Assembly: GCF_029227915.1 (NCBI RefSeq)
Contig: NC_079883.1
Coordinates: forward strand, 5,270,001-5,334,000
Source of the DNA: Hydractinia symbiolongicarpus
Lineage: Eukaryota > Cnidaria > Hydrozoa > Anthoathecata > Hydractiniidae
Direction of reading: 5' to 3'
Length of the DNA stretch: 64,000 nucleotides
Shown here: one piece after another, positions 35,163 to 46,805 of the stretch
Position numbering within the stretch: position 1 is the first letter of the stretch
Layout: every line of letters begins with the position of its first letter
Program-made: the position numbers and the translations under genes
Notes under the pieces: model-generated
Databases searched by the model: none
Told to the model about the DNA's origin: nothing
Seen by the model: only the letters and a program-made list of their open reading frames with translations

Positions 35163-36050
35163 GTTTTGGGAAAAATTAATTTGACTATTCGCAAGTGAAC
35201 TTTAACAAGTTCAAAGTTCAGGTGTCTTTTAGTACATTTGCATTACACCAGCAACCTGTCAATCCTTTTCAAACAAACAAAATCATGAAAGTCCTGTATA
35301 TATCAATTTCCGTATGTCGCTTTTGCAACATAAGGTCTTGGTTTAGCGCATATTGCCAAGTTTTAAGGACCGACCATAAACCTCATTAATTAGTTAAAAA
35401 AAGTAAAGGTAACAAATAGAAAGTCTCTGTTTGACTTTTGTCCTTTCTGCAAAAAAATTGTAATTCCCTCTGTTCTAAATATAGCTACAAAATTCAAAAA
35501 ATAATTATATCGTTTTATGGTTGTTTCATGATGTATTAGCATTATGAAATAACAAAAAGTAGTATAAGCATCAGCACTTTTACTTAAAAAAATTATCAGT
35601 CAATAACACCTCCTTTTACTGAATGCATATGTATGAATTTTGACAATTTTTAAAGGCTCAAATTCAACCAGGAGCTTTTGAGAATGAGTATCTGGAATTC
35701 ATAATAACATAGGAACCTATTCAGTAATTGTTAAATTTCAAGGAAAATGAAACACAAAACTTGGCAACTTGCCTTCTCACAATATGTAAGAGAGTACCCA
35801 AATCTAATAAACAAGCTGCTTCCATTAGAATCTGATTTAGCATGATCTCCCTTGGGAAGTAGCAAACATTAGGCATATCTTTATGTCATCGAATTGCAAA
35901 TTATCGATTGTTTGAAATTTTGATAGGAGAATATAGTTTCTTCTCTGTCAACATCGTTAGTATAATTTAGTGTTTGATGTTGTATTTGCTGTTCTAGCAA
36001 AAATTCATTGAAGAAAAGGAATTTATTTTGAATTTTATGCTTCCCAATAT
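35163..36050. other. Spacer upstream of the chitinase gene, nothing recognised
   Basis: AT-rich sequence without coding signal or clear repeat. The chitinase promoter should lie within about 1 kb of 36238, but a Helitron-like element occupies 36051-36148, only 90 bp from the start codon. Confidence 0.4.
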
Positions 36051-36148
36051 CTATATTATAATGCCTGCATGCGTCTGTCTGTCACGCAAAATGGTAGCTT
36101 AGCTGCGACGGGGCGAACCTGTGGATTTTTCCATGTGCTAACGACTAG
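36051..36148 (+). mobile_element. 98-bp Helitron-like element, copy 1
   Basis: Begins TCTATATTATAATGCC directly after an A, and ends CTAACGACTAG directly before a T, as Helitrons insert between A and T. The 3' end carries a short hairpin-forming sequence (CCTGTGGATTTTTCCATGTG) a few bases before CTAG. The middle has GTCTGTCTGTCACGCAAAAT. Copies with the same ends lie at 41701-41814 and 49549-49664, and diverged ones elsewhere. Confidence 0.7.
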
Positions 36149-36237
36149 TTTATATTAAATCTTTGAGAGACAAAAAAGGATATATTGAATACATCATTGT
36201 GTGCCACTTCTCTTTTTTTTAAATTATAGTTCCAAAG

Positions 36238-39200
36238 ATGCTGCTGAAGTTCAGTTTGCTGTTTTTAATCTTCGGTAAGTAATAATACATGTAACTGCTA
36301 TTTTGTATTATACCAGCTGGAAAAGCCCATGGTTACAGCTCACCTTTATCTTGTCGGTTAAGCAGTGTTCGAATGAATGTTTCAACTACAGATTTTTGCA
36401 GCAATGCTAGAAGTCGTGTCAGGATTAACGATTCACTTAGTGATGAATTTAGTGTAAATGTTGGTGTACATCAGGGTTCTGTACTTAGTCCTTTGTTGTT
36501 TATTCTAGTCTTAGAAGCGCTGTCGATGGAGTTCAGAACAGGTTGTCCATGGGAGTTATTGTATGCAGATGATTTGGTTCTCATAGCAGAGTCGATGGAA
36601 GAATTAGTTGAAAAGTTTGAGAAGTGGAAGAAAGGACTAGAAGAGAAAGGGCTGAAGGTAAACACAGCAAAGTCTAAAGTCATGATTAGTGGCATTGCAG
36701 CCAAGTGTGACCTTGTAGTTGGAAAGTGGCCTTGTGGAGTTTGCAGGAAAGGGGTTGGTAGTAACTCAATTTTTTGTCAGACTTGCAAGCATTGGGTACA
36801 TAAGAAGTGCAGTAGTATTAGTGGAAGGTTAAGAGCTGACATACAGTTTGTATGCAAGCGTTGCAAAGGTGAGATTATAGAGAATGAAGTATTTCCAGCT
36901 TTAATGATGTACAACAGTGGCTCGTTAGAGATAGTTAAGAACTTCTGTTACTTAGGTGATATGTTGGGCAGTGTAGGGGGTGTTGGAAGAAGTGTTACTT
37001 GCAGGATAGGTTCTACTTGGAAAAAGTTCAGAGAGTTACTTCCTTAATTGACTATCAGAGTCCTGTCAATTGAGGTAAAAGGTAGGTTGTATGAGGCCTG
37101 TGTAAGAAGTGTTATGTTGTGCGGTAGTGACACATGGCAGTGAAGCAGGAAGATCTTGACCGTTTAGAAAGGAATGTTATGAGAATGGTTAGGTGGATGT
37201 GTAATGCCAGTCTGAGAGACAGAAAGAGTTCAGATGAGCTAAGAAGCAGGCTAAGTCTCCGTAGAATTAAAGATGTTATCCAGATAAGAAGATTGAATTG
37301 GCTGGGGCACTTGGAAAGAATGGAGGAGGATAATTGGGTAAGAAAGTGTAGAGACTTGATAGTTCCTGGGGCAAAGCCCAGAGGCAGACCGAGAAAGACT
37401 TGGCAGGAGGTTATAAGGACAAACTTGATAGAGAGGAAGTTGAGTTTTGATGTACCACAGTCTAGATCAGATTGGAAGAGGGTCATTAATATACCCCGTC
37501 CAACTCATGCTAGCATGGAAAACGGACGTTAAGCCGAGAATGATGATGATTTTTAGATATAAGTTGGCCAAGGATCTAGGTTTCAAATTTGGTAAAAAAT
37601 TAAGCAACTTTATTAGTAAAACTTTAGGCCTGAAATATATCCTCTCACTTTTTAATTTACCTGTTTCAAAAGTCTTCTTGAAAACAACATGATTTTTTTA
37701 ATTAACGAATGGTTCATTGTTGCATGCTTTGTGTATGTAGTGTGTGTTTTTTTTTCTGAAGTAAGGTTTAAGGAAAAGAAATATATACATCCAGTGAAAA
37801 ATTACTAAGTCATTAGAGAAAAAATAGATGCTTGATTGGGAAAGTCAATTAGTCAACAACCCTGTTATAGAAAAATATATAAATAAAAAATGCATGTGTA
37901 AACAGATTTGAACTTTGTTAAAAATCTTATTCACTAAAGAAAAATAAATTCAATATTACTGACCTGTTTTAGCAATTTCACAAGGGAGCTTGCGATAGAC
38001 AAAATCCCAATGCCCAAGATTCATAAATTGTAAGGTTTTATTCATTTAAATTAGACAATCCAAAAAAAAGTTTATATCTTTTTTTATAAAACACACATAG
38101 AAGCTAGAACTTCTTAAATACACAATTGTTCCTCTGTCTTCGCAGACGGTAACGAAGATTATCACTTCGATATTGTGCACCAAAAAAGGAATTTACCTGT
38201 GATATGATAACTATAAAGTGAGGTACCGAACGAAGGGTCCTGCTACAACTGCCAGCTTACATATTACCATGTAAAAACTGCACAATAAATTGGACAACTC
38301 AGTGCCTCAGTTGCTTTTATCGTTTTTTAACTTTCAGGAATTTGTGAATGCCATAAATTAGCTGTTTATTGGGGACAAGATCCTGCTGGAAGTTTGAAGT
38401 TGACATTGGAGAAAAGTCTTGATTACTACTGCTCTAGATTTGACTACGATGTAATTCCAATTGCTTTTCTGGATTTCTTTTTTTATCCTTACAATAAAGG
38501 TAAGATAGTATGTTTCCAAGTGCAATTATACATTTAGACATGAAGAATCTCAATGATTTGATGGGTTTACAACCTCCTTTGTTAATAGGTCATTTGACTT
38601 TAGGCCTGAGAAACTTCGGCAACATTTTGCAAGGAAAAATATATGGATGTTTTTAAAACCCGAGTCAAAGAAAATGCATCACATATTATGATGTACTATG
38701 TAATTTAAATTACCAAAAAAAATATCGAGTTACGCTACTGAAAGTAAATCATGCCAGGCAAAAATGTTTGCAAACAAATATTTTGTCTAAAATCCCAATA
38801 ATAAATACGAAAACATTTTAAATTGAATTTTTTGTTTTGATGTGTAAAAATGATACTCAACAGCTTTAGTATTTTTAGTTTTAGGGTCTAAAAATACCGA
38901 AAGGGGGGTAAATCTTGTTTTGAGTATCTTAAAGTAAATGTTCTTGATAAAAAAGTTTCCATCCACGTTTTGGTCATAAAGTTGCAAAATAACCGTCAAC
39001 TTCATAGTTTATAAAATTGTCAAAGTTATTGTTGTAGTGTGCAACAAAATTTTGAATTTTTTTTAGATCACTATCCGAGTGTCAACTTTGCTAACCATTG
39101 CAACAAGACATTCGATGGTTATCCTGGCTTGCTCGATTGCCCCAAAATCGGTGCAAGCATTACAAAATGTCAACAACTTGGAAAGAAAATCATCATATCA

Positions 39201-40918
39201 CTAGGTGGCAGTGCTGGAAGTTATTCATTTAGTAGTTCTTCTACGGCTGTAACATTTGCTAGTACAATATGGAGATTATTCTTAGGAGGAGAGTCCACGG
39301 TCAGACCATTCGGCGATGTGGGACTTGACGGAGTAGATTTGGATATTGAGGCTGGTACTACTATGTATTATGTCGATTTTGTTCAATCTATTAGAGAATT
39401 AATGAATACTGATCAAAACAAGAAATACCTTATTACCGGTGCACCACAATGTCCATTCCCGGATATTGTCATGGGTCCGGGCAGTGAGGGGACTGTGTTG
39501 CATGATATTCCACAAGAGTTTGACTATCTGTTTGTTCAGTTTTACAACAACTATTGTTACCTTGGATCCCTCACTCAGTTTAACAGCAGTATGGCGGACT
39601 GGTTAAATTTTGCTGATCAAACCAAACAAAGTCACGGCAAAGGACCTTTGATTTTCATCGGGCTTCCTTCTCATCCTAGAGCAAGCAGCGGAAGTCGTTA
39701 CTACAGAACACCGGAACAAGTCGAAGCCGTGTATACTGTATGTAAATTTTTTTTGTTTGTTTGTTTAAGTAAAAGAGTTATCAGGCGCATAATAACTAGT
39801 AGAAAAGGTTTTCATGCACGCGAAATAAATACAAACATTCTATCTTTCGGTAAAAGTAACCTATTTTCGACAGGTGACGAATATTTTACTCGGCGAAATT
39901 AATGACCTACGAATATTTTTGGCCAAGGAAATCTATAAAACACATCATACACCTGTGTTTTATAACCAACAAATTTATATGGGTATTTTTTATAAGCAAT
40001 TGTTGGTCGTGAAAATTGGTGGTGGTATTAGGTAAAAAATCTATTAGTAAATGAAACGAATTTTGTTGATCTTAACTTCACCTTTTTTACAACTTCTAGT
40101 CCCTTGAAATAATCTTTACTTTCAAAATTTTAGTATTTTTTCCCATTTTTTATAACAACGCAAGAAATTTAACGGCTCTAATTATCAACGCGTTTCGGTG
40201 AAAATAATTTTTTTCGGTCACGTTATATTAAAGAAATGGGGGTAACAATGCTCTTGTAAATTTTGTTTGAGTTGCTAAAAATAAAATTTATATCGGATAG
40301 AAAAATCGTAGTGGAGCAATTTGATCTTGTCATTGTGGCGTAATATTATTTTAAACCATGGAGGTATGTCTAAACATTAACAAACAGATTCTTCTATTCC
40401 CCCCTGTCTTAGATTTACGCCTAGGGTATAAATCTGTTTTTCGTAAATAAACGCCCATGGCGTAAATCTTTAATGTAGTTTTTTTAATAGGTTTTGATCC
40501 TACTACTAAACATAAAACCAATTTTGTGCAAACATGAATCGCAGTTGATTTTACGTAGTGACTGGTTTAAAATTCTTTTCCGAATTATTTCACCTATTTT
40601 TAGACTGTGAAATACAAATCAAACATCGGTGGCATCATGCTTTGGGATGCAAGCTTCGATCTCAACAACGTCATTGATGGGCGCCCTTACAGTAGTCATT
40701 TAAAAGATTTCCTCAAACCTGAAGAACGGAAGTCCTTCATGATAACTGGAGGTCTTTTCATTGATCATTTGGTCCTTGCTCCTGTGTTTTGTGTAGTACT
40801 TTGTACCATCTTTGTGTTTTTTCTTTGGAAGCGAAAAACGAAAAAAGGAGAAGAAAAAACGGAAGGAAAAGGAGAGAAAATGGACATTGCATTCTTAATT
40901 CAAGTTGAAAAAGTGTAA
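36238..40918 (+). CDS. GH18 chitinase, hevamine-like, membrane anchored, four exons
   Basis: Exons 36238-36274, 38338-38499, 39067-39737 and 40604-40918 (stop TAA 40916-40918), GT-AG with matching phases, give 394 residues. A signal peptide (MLLKFSLLFLIF, cleavage near 17) leads into a GH18 barrel: LAVYWGQDPAGSLK at 20-33, ISLGG at 110-114, the catalytic DGVDLDIE at 154-161 with proton donor Glu161, the FVQFYNNYC strand, and GGIMLWDASFD near 299-309. The opening YWGQ and overall order match class III (hevamine-type) chitinases. A transmembrane helix at about 345-365 (LVLAPVFCVVLCTIFVFFLW) and a KRKTKK stop-transfer follow, so it should display its catalytic domain outside the cell. It would hydrolyse chitin beta-1,4 bonds. 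Its first intron holds a LINE. The exon 3/4 junction repeats ACT on both sides, so the border could shift by a codon. Confidence 0.92.
36325..37552 (+). mobile_element. LINE fragment with reverse transcriptase, PHD-like finger and C-terminal domain
   Basis: In chitinase intron 1. From 36373 the frame reads VGVHQGSVLSPLLFILVLEA (RT block 4), LLYADDLVLIAES (catalytic YADD), NTAKSKVM (thumb), then a Cys/His cluster at about 36730-36870 (CGVC, CQTC, HKKC, CKRC; C4-H-C3, PHD-like) and VKNFCYLGDMLG. A stop at 37045 and a frame change follow, and the last domain is at 37134-37532 (RRLNWLGHLERMEEDNWVRK, GRPRKTW). The 3' end is AGAATGATGATGAT, a short tandem tail. It lacks the 5' half of the RT and all of the endonuclease, and is dead. 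Confidence 0.88.
37553..38337. other. Remainder of chitinase intron 1, nothing recognised
   Basis: AT-rich intron after the LINE. No repeat or open frame of note. Introns 2 (38500-39066) and 3 (39738-40603) are likewise plain. Confidence 0.45.
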
Positions 40919-41700
40919 GGGATTTCATGTTAATACAGATCTAATCTTGAAAAGTCTGATATTCCGAGATTTAATTAAAGATATCCGTGCCTCTATTTTT
41001 TTTCCTTTAAGGTGCCTCAGAGGTTGTTAGTAAAATTGAAAGTCAATCTGAGGTTTGAAAAGGATTTTTTATTTCATCTTTTATATTGCTATATGTTAAA
41101 TAAATTATATTATTATATTTTTTGTTACGTAAATCATAGATAAAACAAATTTCAAATTTAGTCTATTATTATTATAACATAAGTTGATTTCATGCTAGCC
41201 ATAGTTTAATTTCATGCTAGCCATCTTTATTGCTTTTTCTTGTATTATCTTCAATAATCTAATTTTGGGTTGGTTATGTCTAGCCAAAATATGAAAGTAA
41301 TCAGCACAGATTTTTTTTATGATTGTAAAGTGCCACAACTTTTTCTGATGATGCTGTGTCTCTTATGTTTTACTGTGATTAAGTTATAAATATCTAGCTT
41401 TATCTTTTCGATAACCTATTAGAACATATTTAACATTTACTACGAAGGCTAACGACAATCAACGATACATAGCTAAGTTTCTTTCCATACATCATAATCG
41501 TAAAGGATAATTGTATCGATTTTGTAGAAATTTTGCAGACAGGCTGTAGTCTTTTTATTTACCTCCCTACAAAATATGTAGCATACATTCTACCTGTACG
41601 AAGCTTTCCATTCTGATGATCGACGTAGTTTACTGTATTAATCGCTTAACCAACCGCTGGTTATCAATTTTTTTGAAATCTTTGGGAAATATATTCTATA
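40919..41700. other. Chitinase 3' flank, nothing recognised
   Basis: AT-rich. A short duplicated word, TTTCATGCTAGCCAT, occurs twice within 41185-41225. No gene. Confidence 0.45.
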
Positions 41701-41814
41701 CTAGTCGTTAGCCCGTGGAAAAATCCACGGGTTCGCCCGTCGCAGCTAAGCTACCATTTTGCGTGACAGACAGACGGACGGACGTACAGACGTATACGGG
41801 CATTATCATATAGA
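41701..41814 (-). mobile_element. 114-bp Helitron-like element, copy 2
   Basis: On the minus strand it begins TCTATATGATAATGCCCG and ends with the perfect hairpin CCCGTGGATTTTTCCACGGG followed by CTAACGACTAG and T. The middle has GTCTGTCTGTCACGCAAAAT and GGTAGCTTAGCTGCGACGGG. It is the best preserved copy for the 3' hairpin. Confidence 0.75.
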
Positions 41815-42940
41815 CAGTTTTAGCTGATGTAAGAATCCCACTGGATGTGCAAAAGCACATCTGTACGACACACTGGTTGTGCGACATGGGTTATCTGAAC
41901 TAACTGATCTGCAACAGTGGGCCGCCTACCTAATTAAAAACCAGAACCCTCAAATTATAGCATAGATATTCATTACGATTTTTGTATTTTAACATTTATC
42001 CTATTTTTTGTTTTTTCGTGTCTGTGTTTGTTTTCTAGTATTTTTTCTATATATTTTCCTTGTTTTACACCATATTTTTGCATATGCATTTTTTATATGA
42101 AACTTTTTTATAAGAAACCAGGAGAGGTTTAAAGCTTAAGAAACTTGGTGAGTTGAGATTAAGCACTGACTTTAAATTCACTGTAGTTTATTAATTCATT
42201 ATTTTTTGGTTAAATATGTACACATTTGAATAAATTTGTCTCAAATTCCTGCGTTTGTGTAAAGTAATATACAAAAAATATAATAATCTAGTTTGTCGAT
42301 AGTCTTGCATCACCTGCTTTTTGTAGCTCTAAAATAAAGATACAGCTGTTAGACAAGCGACACTTAAGCTTTTATTGGCTTTCGAAATGTTGATAAAAAA
42401 ATTTAACATAGGACTAATCTCGGAGGAATTGGTTAAAGCAGAAGTTGTTGGACTCCAAATAAGTTCTTACACAACGCGTAGGGAAGGTATACTCTGGACT
42501 ATACTTGACTGTGAAAGATTGGTAAGCAAATAAATACTAGTTATAACATATCTTCCGAAGTTTCATAGATGCATAGCCATCTTCTTATTCTTATATTTTG
42601 AATATTTTATTTACGGACATTGCGATATTTTGCGATGTAAAATGTAATAACAAGTGTCGCAAAATCGCAACAGTCAATTCTGGATGTAATTGCTAATTAA
42701 GTGTAGCAGGAAAACATCACCAGTTTCATCAATTAAATATCTTTGGCGACGTTTCGGCCGTATTAAGTCATGTTACTAAAAAAATTGCCAATTCTCAAAC
42801 CTGATTCCCCCAAAATGGCAATACAAAAATAACATCATGCTTAGAAACAGTTAATATGACCCTTTTGGCTTGAAACAATTTTTCAAGAAATGCTTTAATG
42901 CAGCTGTCAATTAAGCTAGAAGGATAGCCATTTATTAACA
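41815..42940. other. Spacer, nothing recognised
   Basis: AT-rich without coding signal. A small repeat of GTACGACACACTGG type near 41863 resembles TACTGACACACTGG at about 4362. Confidence 0.4.
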
Positions 42941-43488
42941 ATAGTTGGTTGCCCGTGGAAAATCCACGGGTTTGCCAGTCCTTTTTATACCGTACCGCGT
43001 GCGTCTCACTACTTGCGGTACCATTATGCGTGACGGACAGACGTATACCGGTATTACAATATAGCCCAGTCGTTGCCCGTGGAAAAATCCACGAGTTCGC
43101 CCGTTCTTTATATTTACCCGTCGCAACAAAGTGGATAAAAAAAAATCGCATTTGATATTCGTGTTTCCGTAACATCATTTTCTAACTCAGCGGGGGGATC
43201 GCGCAGAGACAGACAGACGGAATACGGCTATTATAATAGAGATTAGCCCGTGGCGAATCCACGGGGTCGCCCGTCCTTTATATATCGCATTTCGTGTTTC
43301 CGTTACGGGACGCTGCTTTCGCGGACACACAAACAAAATACGGCTATTATTAAAGAGACTAGCCGGTATCCCGTGAAAAAATGCACGGGGTCGCCCGTCC
43401 TTTATATATCGCATTTCGTGTTTCCGTAACACGACGTTTTCCTCGCGCACAAACAGACAGACGGAATACGGCTATTATAATAAAAATA
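42941..43488 (-). repeat. Tandem array of four Helitron-like units
   Basis: Four head-to-tail diverged units on the minus strand, at about 42941-43067, 43068-43240, 43243-43352 and 43358-43486. Each has a GCCCGTGG...CCACGGG-like hairpin, a GGGCGA or GGGCGACC word, a TTACGGAAACACGAAATGCG-type middle in three units, and an AATA-CGGT/GGC-TATTATAATA end. Unit sequences differ enough to suggest old amplification or repeated insertion of relatives into the same spot. Confidence 0.7.
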
Positions 43489-43569
43489 TTCTTCAAGTTT
43501 TTCATTTCGACATGAAAAGTTGAAAAATCTATCACAATTCTGAAAATTCTAAAAACCAATGTTATAACT

Positions 43570-44950
43570 AGACCTGTTTTATACTCGTCAGGCAGAAAAC
43601 TAGCAAAATTAGTGTATACACCACTAAAAGTTGGTTTCCTGTGAATTTTGGTTACAAAATGGTTATTTTCACGTTTACTATTGACATCAAGAAATGGTAA
43701 ACAATTGTTACTTTAACAATCTGACGTAAAAGATATGTTGGTATTCCTGTTGTTCACGTAAGCCTTGAAGAGAGGCATGCTCAGGTGATGAAAACAGAAC
43801 AAAGACATCATCAACAGATCTTCTGTAGTACAATGATTTAAATTCCGTAGAAAAGTTAATTAACCAGATTTTTCGTGAAGTGATAAAAAGGCATTGGCTA
43901 GACTTCTAGTCAAGGGGGAGTCCATGGCGACACCTTAAACAACTGACCATTAAATGTAAAATAGGAATTTTGAGCAGCTAGCAACAAAAGTTGTTCAAAA
44001 TCAGTTTTGTTCAAATTATCAATAGTTTCACAATCAGAAAATAAGTTATCAAAACATATGTCTATAGTTTCCAATAAAGGTACGTTGGTAAAAAGCGAAT
44101 CTACGTACAAGCTAGCCATGAAATAAGCCGAATTCTGTTTTTTAATTTCTTCTGAAAATGAGAAAGAATCAGAAACAGCATATTGGTTGACCGTAATTGG
44201 TTTTAAATACGGCACCAGAAATTTAGTAGGTGTATCTATGGCCGATAAAATGGGTCGAAATGGTGAACTACCTTCAACAATAGATTTGTAAATTTACATA
44301 ATCCATAAAGAATACCTGATTTAGATCCAGTTGCTTTCAGTTTATTATACACTTCCTTAAACAAAGCTCCTTTCTTGACAAGCTGTTTTAAAATGTCATT
44401 TACGTGTTTCTCTCGATTGATAATAAAATTTAATTCTTTGTCTTTTACAGCTTTCGCAAATTTGCTAACATTACTTAGCATAACGTTGTTCTTGTTGGTA
44501 TAAACATCTTTGTCTATAAGCACAACGGAATTTCCTTTATCGAATTATTGAATCATGCTCGATGAAGAACGTAATGCTTCAAGTTCTTATTTACACAGGA
44601 TTAAAAGAAGATATGGCACAGTCCTGGATTCTGATTTTATCAAATCTTTTCGTGTCGGGGCTCATGTCCATACTATTGACGTCACGGTATAGCTTTTTGA
44701 AAGATACCATATAATCCGCGTAGTTAAGCTCTGAAGGTGGAACTGCAACCCCGTCCCCAGGACTGCAATATTCGGGATTTTAGATAATAACGATTTTTCT
44801 GCTGCAGATAAATTGTAAGAGAAGAAATTTTGGACCACTTTATCTGTCTATTTGTTGTAGAGATGTTGACTCCAAGATTTGATAACTTCTTGTTCTGCGT
44901 TTCTATTAAGGATCAAGATCTTATCGTTCTTCGCAAGAAAAAGGCAACAA
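43570..44950 (-). mobile_element. Penelope-like retroelement, decayed reverse transcriptase
   Basis: On the minus strand, upstream pieces give GDGVAVPPSELNYADYM, then NKLKATGSKSGILYGLCK (44236-44523; the PKLYGLPK-like block), VPYLKPITVNQYAVSDSFSF and FMASLYVDSLFTNVPLLETI (43910-44215; PLE palm with SLxVxSLFTN), FTFNGQLFKVS, and a YRRSVDDVFVLFSS catalytic block near 43800. This order is that of Penelope-like elements, not LINEs or LTR elements. Frames change at least three times. No GIY-YIG endonuclease was found, so its 3' part is missing or too decayed. Confidence 0.8.
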
Positions 44951-46020
44951 ATGTGTGTGAAGTCAAGAAATTATAACTTTTCTATTAATGATAATATTTG
45001 CAATAAAAGTTGTTTTTTTCCAATGTTTTTGTAATTTCAGCCATTCTTACAAAATTCGTTCACCCGTCACTATTCGCAGATACCATACTTACCTTAACGC
45101 GTACGCATTACAACTTTATAGAAAAAATTATAGGATCTAGGGTCGAAGTTGTGGGTTTTGTGATTGCGAAGTTGGTCTATTTGTCTCGGATCCTAGATTT
45201 TCTTAATATCACTTTTGTCTCCAGGATTTGCTGTGTGATGTTAAAACCGCTGTCGGGTACTTGAATGTACGAGTGCTAGTGAAATTTTGAAAGTTATGAT
45301 TTTAAAGAACTAAATGTACCTCTGGATTTTGTCCACTTCAGAGAGATATTAGCCTTGAGAAGTTTAACTTATTTTTACAAAAAACGCGAAAAAAATTATT
45401 ATATTACCCTCTGCATCCCCAGTTAGGCAAAGAAACCCATTTTTAAATGACAATTTTGCCTGAAGAAATTGCTAAAAAGAGACGATTGTGGACATTTTAG
45501 GCAGTAGGGAAGAAGGATTTAAAAACCTTTCTGGTAAGATTGAATCTCATTGCGTAGTTGTACAGCTCTTGGAAACAGATAACCACTCAAAATCGAAAAA
45601 CACTCCATTTACATCTACCTGCTACCTGGTTCTTCCATGTTTCAGCCATCTTTGTTAAAGTGGAAACTTTTATGCTTTCCTTAAATTCGCTACTAAAATT
45701 GATTGGGTTTACCCCCCTTAGAACTCTGACTAACAAATGTCATTGCGTCTTTTAACTGCTTTAAATATTGTATTGGTCAGTTGTTTCTTCAATGTTCCTT
45801 CAATTTTCCTTATGTTACATACTTAGTGTAAGCAGTCCACATCTGGCATTTCAACCACACTTTATCACTAACAGACCCACCCGGAAGACACAATGTCTTT
45901 TATAATAACATGCACTAACTTGACGTTAAGACAGCATTTAATTGCCACCTTTTACATGATGTGTGTAATTTACAGACCTGAATATATTTCCAATTAGAAT
46001 ATGGCGAATGCATTAAATAT
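44951..46020. other. Spacer, nothing recognised
   Basis: AT-rich, with several open frames of no coding character. GGATCTAGGGTC and its near inverse GGATCCTAG occur around 45133 and 45189. Confidence 0.4.
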
Positions 46021-46023
46021 AAT

Positions 46024-46805
46024 CAATAATTCTTACTTTGGCATGAATGCTGGAACTTCCCAGTGATACTAGACGCTGTATTACCTCTTTATTTAAAAAT
46101 TTAGATCAATAAGTCATTTTTTACTATGGTATCAATCCTAGCCATTAGCGTGCGCTGAAGAAATAGAGACAGTTTCAAGAGCTACATTTCATTGATTTTC
46201 TAACGGTATCATTCCGTTTGAGATACAACGGTTGCATCACATATTCGTACCAACATCTATTTATTGATATTTTTCCGACATTACTAGATTGCATCACTTT
46301 TAACAGTGAAACGATTGACCATGGGACCTAATTCAGCAGATATTGAACTTGGACCTTATAACTGCGATAAATGAGTCAATTGGACTCCAAGAATTAACAT
46401 TCTTCTTACTTTGGCATAAATGCTGGAACTCCGCAACGACACTGCACGCTGTGTTAGCGCTTTATTTAAAAATTTAGATAAATAAGCCTTTTTTTACTGT
46501 GGTTTCAACCCTAGCCGTTAGTAGAGACAATTTAAAAAACTACATTTCATTTACTTCCTAACGGTATCAGTCCGTTTGAGTTACAACGGTTACGACACTT
46601 ATTCGTACCAAAATGTATTCAGCGATATTTTTCCAATATTACTAAGGTGCATTGCTTTGAACAGTGTAACGATTGACCGTGGGACCTAATGGAACCGATT
46701 TAGGACTTTGACTTTATAAATGTGATAAATGAAACAATTGGACTCTAAGAATTAACATTCTTCTTACTTTGGCATGAACGCTGGAGCTCCCCAGTAACAG
46801 CAGAC
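46024..46805. repeat. Tandem repeat with about 360-bp unit, two full copies and a partial third
   Basis: TCTTACTTTGGCATGAATGC recurs at 46031, 46404 and 46762 with small changes. Between them the units share TTTATTTAAAAATTTAGAT, CTAACGGTATCA.TCCGTTTGAG, TTATTCGTACCAA and ACGATTGACC.TGGGACC. The first and second copies differ by roughly a fifth of positions, by eye. Non-coding. Confidence 0.85.

Noticed and set aside
42941-43488. CRISPR-like array
   Set aside because: Units are long (over 110 bp), diverged, lack regular short spacers, and the surrounding genome is eukaryotic.
42795-43559. Several open frames on both strands over the Helitron-like array
   Set aside because: They are repeated non-coding sequence; similarity among them follows the repeat units, not a protein.
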